Assembly: GCF_000379925.1 (NCBI RefSeq) | Contig: NZ_KB904294.1 | Location: 1-56,088 of the forward strand | Direction: 5' to 3' | DNA: 56,088 nucleotides | Source: Porphyromonas levii DSM 23370 | GTDB lineage: Bacteria; Bacteroidota; Bacteroidia; Bacteroidales; Porphyromonadaceae | Shown: one piece after another, positions 9,849 to 17,677 of the stretch | Position numbering within the stretch: the first letter of the stretch is position 1 | Layout: the number at the start of each line of letters is the position of its first letter | Translations under genes and position numbers: made by a program | The notes under the pieces: model-generated | What the model saw: the letters and a program-made list of their open reading frames with translations, nothing else | Databases searched by the model: none | What the model was told of the DNA's origin: nothing

Positions 9849-10981
9849 AGAGAATTGTCACACCCCTATTTCTATTATTGATTTTCCTGCTCGCTAGTTG
9901 TAGCGGTGAAGATAATAGCACCGAGCAGAGTAGCTTGGTGCAGGATGAAAGTATCAAGTATGCCGAAGGACTCTCAATAGAGCATGGAGAGGGGTTTACT
10001 TTGGTAGATATTTCTGACCCATCTAAGCAGGAGACACAGACATATCACTATGCCTTAGTCCCTAGGGGGACCGCTCCTGAAGGCATCCCTGCCGATTACG
10101 AGGTGATAGAGACCCCTGTAAGGCGATTGATTGTAATGACGACATTGCAGCTGTCCAACTTTATCAAGCTCGATGCCGTAGATAGAGTAGTGGGTATGCC
10201 AAGTACTCGTTTCTTATTCAATCCTACGATGAAGGCTCAGTTGGAGTCTGGAGCGACAAGGAGAATAGGGATTGAGGGGAACTTCGATACCGAACTGATC
10301 ATGGCACTACAGCCTGATATTATTTTGGTATCTCCATTTAAGAGGGGAGGGTATGACGTCCTCAAGAACCTCAATATTCCTCTAGTGACTTTCTTAGGCT
10401 ATAAGGAGACCACTCCACTAGGACAAGCGGAGTGGCTTAAGTTTACCGCACTCTTGCTGGGGATAGAGGATCAGGCAAATGAGAAGTTCGCACAGATTGA
10501 GACTAAGTACAACGAATTCAAAGCGCTCGTTACAGACAAGGTACAACGCCCCAAAGTACTCAGCGGTGAACTCCATGGCGGCAATTGGTATGTAGTGGGA
10601 GGGGAGAGCTACCTAGCCCACCAGTTTGAGGATGCAGGAGGGGACTACTTTATGAAGGACAACGAGGAATCAGGAGGTTTCTATGTAGACTTTGAGACTG
10701 TGTATTCCCAAGCTGCCGACTCTGATTATTGGAGAATAACGAATAGCTATCCTGGTACCTTTAGCTACGAAGTGTTGAAGCAAACCGATGCAAGGTATGC
10801 CGACTTTAAGGCGTTTAAGGATAGGAAGGTTATCTATTGTAATCTTAATGAACGTCCATTCTATGAGCTCTCTCCTGTAGAGCCTGAGAATGTATTGGCA
10901 GACCTTATCAAGATATTCCACCCAGAGTTACTTCCAAGTCATAAGCCAGTATTTTACGAACTCCTCACGCTTGAGCGATGA
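9845..10981 (+). CDS. BtuF-like ABC transporter substrate-binding lipoprotein
   Basis: The 378-aa lipoprotein (signal peptide FLLLIFLLASC, Cys near residue 19) belongs to the periplasmic binding-protein family used for cobalamin, haem and siderophores (PF01497 type). RRLIVMTTLQLSNFIKLDAVDRVVG-like segments in the middle and a helix backbone between lobes fit. It is immediately followed by FecCD-type permease and ATPase genes, each overlapping by 1-4 bp. Lying inside a corrin operon, it probably binds a corrinoid or corrinoid precursor; a cobalt or iron chelate is not excluded. Confidence 0.82.
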   Translation: MKRIVTPLFLLLIFLLASCSGEDNSTEQSSLVQDESIKYAEGLSIEHGEGFTLVDISDPSKQETQTYHYALVPRGTAPEGIPADYEVIETPVRRLIVMTTLQLSNFIKLDAVDRVVGMPSTRFLFNPTMKAQLESGATRRIGIEGNFDTELIMALQPDIILVSPFKRGGYDVLKNLNIPLVTFLGYKETTPLGQAEWLKFTALLLGIEDQANEKFAQIETKYNEFKALVTDKVQRPKVLSGELHGGNWYVVGGESYLAHQFEDAGGDYFMKDNEESGGFYVDFETVYSQAADSDYWRITNSYPGTFSYEVLKQTDARYADFKAFKDRKVIYCNLNERPFYELSPVEPENVLADLIKIFHPELLPSHKPVFYELLTLER

Positions 10982-12015
10982 ATAAGAGACAAGCTATCCT
11001 TTTTGCTATTACTCTATTCTCTATAGCCCTTTTTCTGATTCTAAATCTCGCACTAGGTACGATATCGATTCCCTTTACCGAGGTGGTCAGTATTTTATTG
11101 GGCAATGGAGGAGAGGAGCAAGAGATATGGCGCAATATCATCTGGAAGAGCCGCTTCCCTCAGACAGTTACCGCTCTAGTCGCTGGAGCTGGCTTATCTA
11201 TAAGTGGTTTGCAGATGCAGACGGTTTTCCGAAACCCGCTTGCAGGTCCTTCGGAACTAGGTATTAGCTCGGGTGCTAGCTTGGGTGTGGCTACGTTGAT
11301 ATTACTATCCGGAAGTATTAGTCAGAAAGCACTGTCCCGTATGGGCTTAATGGGCGAAATCGCTGTTACTGTTGCGGCAATCATTGGCGCCATGGCAGTG
11401 ATGGCGATTATTATGGTCATTTCTCAGAAAGTGCGTGGTAATGTAGTACTCCTTATCATGGGTGTGATGATTGGTTATATCGCCAATGCTATTATCGGAG
11501 TGCTCAAGTTCTTCAGTAATGACGAAGATGTACGAAGCTATGTGATATGGGGTTTGGGCAGCTTCGCCAAAGTGAGCGGAGATCAAGTGACCACCTTCGT
11601 GGTACTAATGCTCATCCTGATGCCCCTCTCTTTCCTATTGATAAAGACGCTCAACCTGATGCTCCTGGGTGAAAACTATGCGCGTAACCTTGGACTCAAT
11701 TACCGTAGAGCTCGGCTGGTTGTTATCTTTTGCTCTTGTATACTTACAGCCATTGTTACCGCTTATTGTGGTCCCATTGTTTTCCTTGGGCTAGCGGTGC
11801 CACATCTTTGTCGTACCCTTTATACGACTTCCAATCATATTATATTGATGCCTGCCGTTACACTAGTGGGTGCTGCCTTGGCTCTCTTGTGTAACTTAAT
11901 AGCTCGGATGCCAGGCTTTGAGGGTGCTCTGCCAATCAACTCGGTGACAGCACTTATCGGTGCACCAATAGTTATCTCTGTACTTTTCGATAAACGTAGA
12001 GCCGAACTAACCTAA
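10978..12015 (+). CDS. BtuC-like FecCD-family permease
   Basis: A 345-aa polytopic inner-membrane protein with about ten hydrophobic helices. The conserved FecCD/BtuC segment GAGLSISGLQMQTVFRNPLA and the later PIVFLGLAVPHLCR are present. It forms the translocation channel of the importer. The 4-bp overlap with the binding protein and 1-bp overlap (TAATG) with the ATPase gene point to stoichiometric production of the three parts. Confidence 0.9.
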   Translation: MNKRQAILFAITLFSIALFLILNLALGTISIPFTEVVSILLGNGGEEQEIWRNIIWKSRFPQTVTALVAGAGLSISGLQMQTVFRNPLAGPSELGISSGASLGVATLILLSGSISQKALSRMGLMGEIAVTVAAIIGAMAVMAIIMVISQKVRGNVVLLIMGVMIGYIANAIIGVLKFFSNDEDVRSYVIWGLGSFAKVSGDQVTTFVVLMLILMPLSFLLIKTLNLMLLGENYARNLGLNYRRARLVVIFCSCILTAIVTAYCGPIVFLGLAVPHLCRTLYTTSNHIILMPAVTLVGAALALLCNLIARMPGFEGALPINSVTALIGAPIVISVLFDKRRAELT

Positions 12016-13013
12016 TGGATAGAAAGCAAAATATAGAGCTTAGAGATCTCTCTATCGGGTACAAGTTGCGCAGAGGTATCAAGGTTGTAGCTAGTGGCTT
12101 GGATGCAATTGTGCAATCAGGAGAATTAACTTGTCTACTTGGGTCTAATGGCGTGGGGAAATCTACCTTGCTACGTACCATCTCTGCATTCCAGCCCAAG
12201 TTGGGTGGAGAAATCATTGTGAAGGGGCAAGAGGTTGAAGACTACAAGGAGCGAGAGCTATCCAAGGTGATTGCGGTAGTACTTACAGAGCGTTTCGCTG
12301 ATAACAATATGACCACCTATGAGCTTATCTCTATGGGACGTAGTCCCTATACAGGCTTTTGGGGAAGACTAGATGATGAGGATAAGACCGCTGTAGAGCG
12401 GGCTATAGACCTAGTGCGTATTGAGCATTTGAGATACCGCATGCTTCACTCTCTCAGCGATGGTGAGCGGCAAAAGGCTATGATTGCCAAGGCGCTGGCT
12501 CAGGATACGCCTATTATTATATTGGACGAACCCACTGCTTTCCTCGACTTCCCTTCCAAGGTGGATATGATGCAGCTCCTCCATAGACTTTCAAGAGAGA
12601 CGGGCAAGACCATATTCCTATCGACCCACGATTTGGAGCTCGCTCTACAAGTATCGGATAAGATATGGTTGATGGATGACGATAAGAAACTCCACATAGG
12701 CACTCCTGAAGATCTCGCCCTTAGTGGTGAGCTGAGCCGTTTTTTCCAGCAAAAAGAGATAATTTTTGATGAGGCCACAGGGCTATTCAGGATAGAGAAT
12801 GGCTATAAGAGGGAGATTAAGGTACTTGGGCATGGGCACCTATTTGCCATGGTACGTAAGGCGTTACTCCGCAATCGCATCCTCGCCAATAGAAGTGCTG
12901 AGAGCAAGGAATATATAGATACGAGAGAGGGAAAGATTGTACTCTATCGTTCTGATAAGGCTATGGGTGTTGAGCTCCAATCTATAGAGCAGATGCTAAA
13001 CGAAGTCGTATGA
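12015..13013 (+). CDS. BtuD-like ABC transporter ATPase with C-terminal extension
   Basis: The 332-aa ATPase has Walker A LLGSNGVGKSTLLR (about residues 42-55), signature LSDGERQKAMIAKAL, Walker B IIILDEPTAFLD and a switch His in STHDLELAL. Family members are usually about 250 aa. Here roughly 85 extra residues follow the nucleotide-binding domain (from about residue 245), a tail also seen in Bacteroidetes relatives; its role is unknown to me. It powers the adjacent permease. Confidence 0.9.
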   Translation: MDRKQNIELRDLSIGYKLRRGIKVVASGLDAIVQSGELTCLLGSNGVGKSTLLRTISAFQPKLGGEIIVKGQEVEDYKERELSKVIAVVLTERFADNNMTTYELISMGRSPYTGFWGRLDDEDKTAVERAIDLVRIEHLRYRMLHSLSDGERQKAMIAKALAQDTPIIILDEPTAFLDFPSKVDMMQLLHRLSRETGKTIFLSTHDLELALQVSDKIWLMDDDKKLHIGTPEDLALSGELSRFFQQKEIIFDEATGLFRIENGYKREIKVLGHGHLFAMVRKALLRNRILANRSAESKEYIDTREGKIVLYRSDKAMGVELQSIEQMLNEVV

Positions 13014-14821
13014 ATCCATTAATCATAGGAGGAACAACTGAAGGGCGCATAGCTGTGGAGGTGTGTGAAGAGGCTGGAAAGCCCTTTTACTACTCTACTA
13101 AGGGAAGTTCGCAGGTGGTTAAGCTGCACAATGGATTGTCACTAACTGGCGGAATGGATGAGCAAGAAATGCTCTCCTTTTGTCGAGATAATGAGATAGG
13201 ACTGATCATTGATGCCGCCCATCCATTTGCCTCCGTGGTTCACGCGAATATCGGTAAGGTTGGAAAGGCACTTGGACTGCCTATTATTCGCTTAGAGCGA
13301 AAGTTCCCAGAGGTGCCTGAGGAGGCGATAAAGGTCGCATCCTTTGAAGAGGCGTTACAGTTATTGCACCAATTGAGCGTGGATAAGATGCTTGCACTCA
13401 CTGGGGTGAATAGCATCTCTAAGCTTGAGAGCTATTGGCTACAGCACGATACCTACTTCCGAGTAATGCCTATTCCTGATACCGAGAAGGTATTATCTAA
13501 AAGTAAACTACCAAAGGATAAACTAATTTACTATAACTCCACTCAGCCCGATGAAGAGCTTTTCCAAGAGCTACAACCTGATCTCATCCTACTGAAGGAG
13601 AGTGGTACCACTAGCGGCTTTGAGGACAAAGTGGCTGCGGCACTTGCTTTGGGAATTAAAGTGGTGGTTATTGCGAGACCCCCATTGGGCTACCAAGAGA
13701 GTAGCTCAGTGACAGGAAAGGTGGGGCTTAGGAGAGCTATCGAACAGCTCTTACCTAGCTTCTTCCCCCTGCGAATAGGTTTTACTACTGGGACTACGGC
13801 AACGGCAGCTACGATAGCAGCTCTACAATCTCTTCTGGATAGCGAAGAGATAAAGGAGGTGGAGGTAGAACTGCCTATTGGTGAGGTTATTCCATTCCCA
13901 ATACAGCATGTCGTACTGCATGAAAGCTCTGCAACCGCTGTAGCAATAAAATACTCTGGCGATGACCCTGATGTAACCAATGGTGCAGAGATACACGCCA
14001 CCGTTAGCCTGAGCACAGAGCATACAGGCGTTAGATTTCTCCAAGGAGAAGGAGTAGGCAAGGTGACTCTGCCAGGAATAGGCTTGCCTATCGGTGATCC
14101 AGCTATTAATAGGGTGCCTAGGCAAATGATGACTACCGCAGTAGGTCAGTTGGTAAATCTAGAGCATGTAGGGGTAGATATTACGATAGCTGTCCCCACA
14201 GGGCAAGAGCTCGGTGCTCAGACCTTCAATCCTAGGCTTGGTATCATAGACGGTATTTCTATCTTGGGTACTACGGGTGTTGTACGCCCTTATTCATTGG
14301 ATACCTGGGTCGCTTCCATAGGAAGGGAGATGGAAGTAAGCAAGGCTGTAGGAGTAGAGCATTTGGTACTCAATTCTGGAGGGAGAAGTGAGCGTTTCCT
14401 TAAGGCTCGTTTTCCAGAGCTTCCGTCCAATGCCTTTGTACAGTATGGTAATTTTATCGGCAAGAGTCTAACTATGGCAAAGGAGCTAGACTTCCCGAAG
14501 ATAAGCCTTGGTATCATGCTAGGTAAAGCTGTTAAGCTGGCGAATGGCGAGCTAGATACCCATAGTAAGAAGGTCACCATGGATATTGATTTTATACGTT
14601 CACTAGTGCAGAAAAGCAGTGCCTCCGATGAAATATTGGCGCAAGTAGGGCAGATTACTATGGCGCGCGAATTGTGGGATGTACTACCCGACCGCTCTTC
14701 TTCTTTTTACCAAATGGTTATTCAGCTATGCTTTGATGTTTGCCAACCATTGGTGCCAGAGAGTGAACTAGAGATATTACTTATTGACGATCAAGGACAA
14801 TTTATTACAAAAGATATATGA
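13010..14821 (+). CDS. CbiJ-CbiD fusion: precorrin-6A reductase / cobalt-precorrin-5B C1-methyltransferase
   Basis: Residues 1 to about 245 of this 603-aa fusion match CbiJ/CobK (IIGGTTEGRIAVEV at the N-terminus, IIDAAHPFAS), the NADPH-dependent reductase. Residues about 250 to 603 are CbiD, starting RIGFTTGTTATAATIAAL with the typical FTTGTxA motif. CbiD methylates C1 in the anaerobic pathway only. The gene overlaps both neighbours by 4 bp. Confidence 0.9.
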   Translation: MNPLIIGGTTEGRIAVEVCEEAGKPFYYSTKGSSQVVKLHNGLSLTGGMDEQEMLSFCRDNEIGLIIDAAHPFASVVHANIGKVGKALGLPIIRLERKFPEVPEEAIKVASFEEALQLLHQLSVDKMLALTGVNSISKLESYWLQHDTYFRVMPIPDTEKVLSKSKLPKDKLIYYNSTQPDEELFQELQPDLILLKESGTTSGFEDKVAAALALGIKVVVIARPPLGYQESSSVTGKVGLRRAIEQLLPSFFPLRIGFTTGTTATAATIAALQSLLDSEEIKEVEVELPIGEVIPFPIQHVVLHESSATAVAIKYSGDDPDVTNGAEIHATVSLSTEHTGVRFLQGEGVGKVTLPGIGLPIGDPAINRVPRQMMTTAVGQLVNLEHVGVDITIAVPTGQELGAQTFNPRLGIIDGISILGTTGVVRPYSLDTWVASIGREMEVSKAVGVEHLVLNSGGRSERFLKARFPELPSNAFVQYGNFIGKSLTMAKELDFPKISLGIMLGKAVKLANGELDTHSKKVTMDIDFIRSLVQKSSASDEILAQVGQITMARELWDVLPDRSSSFYQMVIQLCFDVCQPLVPESELEILLIDDQGQFITKDI

Positions 14822-16107
14822 GACACTCCTCCTTTATGATAGCTGCACCGACTTCGGAAAGCGGCAAGAGTACGATGACCATAGGTATCCTTAGGGCACT
14901 GCACAAGAGAAGTATACAAGTTCAACCATATAAGTGTGGTCCCGACTACATTGATCCTAAGCTCCATGAAGTAGCATCACAGCAGACTTCGATCAACCTA
15001 GATCTCTTTATGAATAGTGAGGAGGTGGTGAAGGAGTCTTTCGCTCGCTATGATGCCCCTGCGCAGGTCTCTGTGGTCGAAGGAGTAATGGGGTTATTTG
15101 ATGGTTATAATAGAGACAATGGTAGTTCGGCACATCTTGCACGCACGCTTGGTCTGCCGATTGTGCTAGTGGTAACGCCTAAGTCTATGGCTTATAGTGT
15201 AGCACCTCTTCTTTATGGTATCAAGCACTTCCAGCCAGAGCTCAATATTGTGGGGGTACTATTCAATAAGGTGAATTCTGAAACGCACTTTAAATATTTG
15301 CTGCAAGCCTGCGAAGATGCTGGCGTACAATGTATTGGTAGAATTCCTACCGATAAGCAGCTGGAACTACCAAGTCGATACCTCGGACTAGAGACTGAAG
15401 ATGCTTCTAAACTAGAGCGATACGCCGAACAAGCGGCTCGACTGATAGAGGAGAATATTTCATTAGATACGTTGTTGTCACTTACTGAAAAAGAGCCTTC
15501 GGTAGCACCAGAGCCAATGCCTAAGTTGTCTGCCCTAAATATTGCTGTGGCAAAGGACGAAGCCTTTACTTTTATTTACCCTGAGAATATAAAGATACTG
15601 GAGCAATTCGGGACTATTACCTACTTTAGTCCTATGCGTGATAGTCACTTACCAGAAAGCGATTTCGTCTATTTCCCTGGTGGATATCCCGAATTGTATC
15701 TCCGAGAACTATCGGCAAATAGTAGCATGCTGAAGAGTGTCCAATCCTATGCTGAGTCTGGTAAACCTATGCTCGCTGAGGGTGGGGGAATGCTCTACCT
15801 AGGGCGAGGGCTTACCGATTCCTCCAATAATCGATACCCTCTTGTAGGGCTATTGGCACAAGAAGCGACTATGCAGAGCCCTAAGCTTTCATTGGGATAT
15901 CGGCAATTTACTCTTGACGATGTTCAGGTAAAGGGTCATGAATTCCACTATTCTAGATTGGAGCATCCTATACCTAGTATCGTGCAACAACACAGTGCTC
16001 ACAATGTAGAGGTTCCTACTTCTCTCGTAAGGTACAATAACTGCTTTGCCACTTATACTCATCTCCGCTTTACCAATGCGCTGATTGGGTGGCTATTAAA
16101 TGCTTAA
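14818..16107 (+). CDS. cbiA: CbiA-type cobyrinate a,c-diamide synthase with missing glutaminase Cys
   Basis: The 429-aa protein has an N-terminal ATP-binding domain (MIAAPTSESGKSTMTIG, a P-loop; KCGPDYIDPKLH; VEGVMGLFDGY) and a C-terminal class I glutaminase-like domain (FPGGYPELY, then AEGGGMLYLGRG, GHEFHYS, ATYTHLRF). The family normally reads AECGG at this spot, Cys being the nucleophile that takes ammonia from glutamine. Here residue 322 is Gly (codon GGT at 15781-15783), one base away from TGT. The His regions remain. The enzyme may thus use free ammonia, or may be impaired. It is the last gene of the operon. CbiP, CbiB and nucleotide-loop genes are not in the window. Confidence 0.88.
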   Translation: MRHSSFMIAAPTSESGKSTMTIGILRALHKRSIQVQPYKCGPDYIDPKLHEVASQQTSINLDLFMNSEEVVKESFARYDAPAQVSVVEGVMGLFDGYNRDNGSSAHLARTLGLPIVLVVTPKSMAYSVAPLLYGIKHFQPELNIVGVLFNKVNSETHFKYLLQACEDAGVQCIGRIPTDKQLELPSRYLGLETEDASKLERYAEQAARLIEENISLDTLLSLTEKEPSVAPEPMPKLSALNIAVAKDEAFTFIYPENIKILEQFGTITYFSPMRDSHLPESDFVYFPGGYPELYLRELSANSSMLKSVQSYAESGKPMLAEGGGMLYLGRGLTDSSNNRYPLVGLLAQEATMQSPKLSLGYRQFTLDDVQVKGHEFHYSRLEHPIPSIVQQHSAHNVEVPTSLVRYNNCFATYTHLRFTNALIGWLLNA

Positions 16108-16179
16108 GACTGCCCCATTATTATTACTGTTCATGTTTTATAGTATTTGCACCTGTTGCTACTAGCGCAAGCATTGAAA

Positions 16180-16266
16180 TTTATTCCTAGGAATAAATAA
16201 ATTTATCTCTAGGAATAAAAATATTTATTTGTACAGAAAAATAAATTTATTCCTAGAGATAAATTT
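16180..16266. repeat. Three near-identical 18-bp palindromes in the convergent intergenic region
   Basis: TTTATTCCTAGGAATAAA (16180-16197) is a perfect palindrome. TTTATCTCTAGGAATAAA (16202-16219) and TTTATTCCTAGAGATAAA (16246-16263) are imperfect copies and are reverse complements of each other. The latter two extend into a perfect 21-nt inverted repeat (16199-16219 with 16246-16266). They could be protein-binding sites or form alternative hairpins. The rest of the 16108-16553 gap holds no convincing gene. Confidence 0.75.
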
Positions 16267-16553
16267 GACTGATATGGCTAATTCATTTGACGCCTCAGTA
16301 GACTAGGGGTAATAGGAGCATATTGCACAAGCAACTCTCTTACTAATATGTTTGCTAATAGGCTGAGACTTTGCACGGAAGCATGATACAAGGCGCTGAG
16401 ACTGAGGGCGAGGGGAGCGTGCTTTGGTACGTAATAGAGCCTGAATGCCGATCTGTAGGTCGCCCACAGGCAAAGCAATGCTGTAGTTTGCTTAGGTGTA
16501 ACAGTCTCAATAGATGTACTTTTCGGAAGTTATCTATATCGATAGAAAATAAC

Positions 16554-16591
16554 AAAGATACCGAGCAACCTTGTAATTGCTCGGTATCTTT
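16554..16591 (-). terminator. Intrinsic terminator hairpin between convergent operons
   Basis: A perfect 14-bp stem (16554-16567 with 16578-16591, AAAGATACCGAGCA and its complement) with a 10-nt loop lies about 40 bp past the cbiK stop. The A/T-rich flanks would act as a U-tract on either strand, so it may terminate both converging transcripts. Confidence 0.8.
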
Positions 16592-16629
16592 ATTGATAGA
16601 GACTCTCAGTATATTACTGAGGTGTAACC

Positions 16630-17646
16630 TTACTTCTCTGAGAGTTCCTTGATAGCTTCTCTAAGGTGCTCTAGATAAATGTCATTGATTTCTTTGTAGT
16701 CACCAAGACCTCTCATGTGAGCTTTTACAGTCCAACCCTTCTTCTCTAGCTGTACTTTCCAGCTCTGCTCATCGTCCCTAGCATCCTTATCGTAATCACC
16801 AGCCATATCGTTATTAGCGTGGTCACCAACGATGGTCATAAGAGGCTGTAGATGAATCTTCTTAGCTGGGATAGTTCCTTCAATCTTTTTAAGTTCAGCA
16901 CTTAGGTAGGTGAATAGGCGATCTGGGAAATCTACAGTCGCTACATAAATATGGTCGTGACCATATTCTTTCTTCGCATATTCACGCATTGCCTTTTCGA
17001 TGTCAATATACCTTTGATTAGCTGCTCTATGAAGTTCTTCTGGGTTACCATGTCCCATAAATGCAACTACTTCGTCCTTCTTGATAGCCTCCTTATGGTC
17101 ATCTACAAGAATCTTAGCAACACGCTCGATATCCTCCTTTGAATAGAGAAGCGGCTTGCCAAGTACTGCATTGTTACGACCACGGCGATCATCCTCTAGG
17201 TATACGTTGTACTCCTTGTGTACATAAGCACGGTCTAAGAGGGTGAACTCCTCACCAGGGATAACGTGGAGGGACTGTACGTATACATTCTTATAGTCTT
17301 TGCCACGGAAGCTCTCCATCCACTTAGCTGGTGGAATAAACTCCTTGCCCTGAGCCTGTAGGCGGTTGATGATAGTACGTGAGGTATAAGAGATGAAAAG
17401 ATCCGTATTAGGGAAAGCGTTCCCAAAGAACTTCTTTTGATTATCAAAGGTCTTCTCTGGTACCTCAAATGTAGAACCAAAGGTAACGAGAAGCACTGCA
17501 GTATCGTGCTTCTTTGGGAAAGCATCTGCTGGGTTAGTAGAGGTTTTCTCAGCTGGATTGTCTGTACCCTTACATGATGTAAGAGTGGTACCTGCGACAA
17601 AGGTAATAGTAGCAAGAGCTACCAGCGTCGTAACAAACTTTTTCAT
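16630..17646 (-). CDS. cbiK: CbiK-type sirohydrochlorin cobaltochelatase with lipoprotein signal
   Basis: The 338-aa protein starts at MKKFVTTLVALA and has a lipobox-like LTSC (Cys near residue 24), so it is predicted to be exported and lipidated. The mature part matches class II CbiK chelatases: VLLVTFGSTFEVPEKTF at the start, FMGHGNPEELHRAAN with a metal-binding His, and PLMTIVGDHANNDMAGD with a second His. The usual acidic ligand appears as Asp (ATVDFPD) rather than Glu. Exported CbiK (CbiKP) is known in Desulfovibrio. The enzyme inserts Co2+ (or Fe2+) into sirohydrochlorin; why it would sit outside the cytoplasm is open. It is co-transcribed with the upstream BtuB-like receptor, 31 bp away. 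Confidence 0.87.
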   Translation of the reverse strand: MKKFVTTLVALATITFVAGTTLTSCKGTDNPAEKTSTNPADAFPKKHDTAVLLVTFGSTFEVPEKTFDNQKKFFGNAFPNTDLFISYTSRTIINRLQAQGKEFIPPAKWMESFRGKDYKNVYVQSLHVIPGEEFTLLDRAYVHKEYNVYLEDDRRGRNNAVLGKPLLYSKEDIERVAKILVDDHKEAIKKDEVVAFMGHGNPEELHRAANQRYIDIEKAMREYAKKEYGHDHIYVATVDFPDRLFTYLSAELKKIEGTIPAKKIHLQPLMTIVGDHANNDMAGDYDKDARDDEQSWKVQLEKKGWTVKAHMRGLGDYKEINDIYLEHLREAIKELSEK

Positions 17647-17677
17647 GTCGTAAATCATTTAATGAGTTATATAATGG

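Noticed and set aside
13690-14125. Two long minus-strand frames inside cbiJ-cbiD
   Set aside because: The plus-strand fusion has unmistakable CbiD motifs here; the minus frames are low-complexity Ser/Pro/Thr shadows.
16371-16652. Open frame of about 93 codons on the plus strand
   Set aside because: It runs through the terminator hairpin at 16554-16591 and into the 3' end of cbiK, with no signal, motif or start context.
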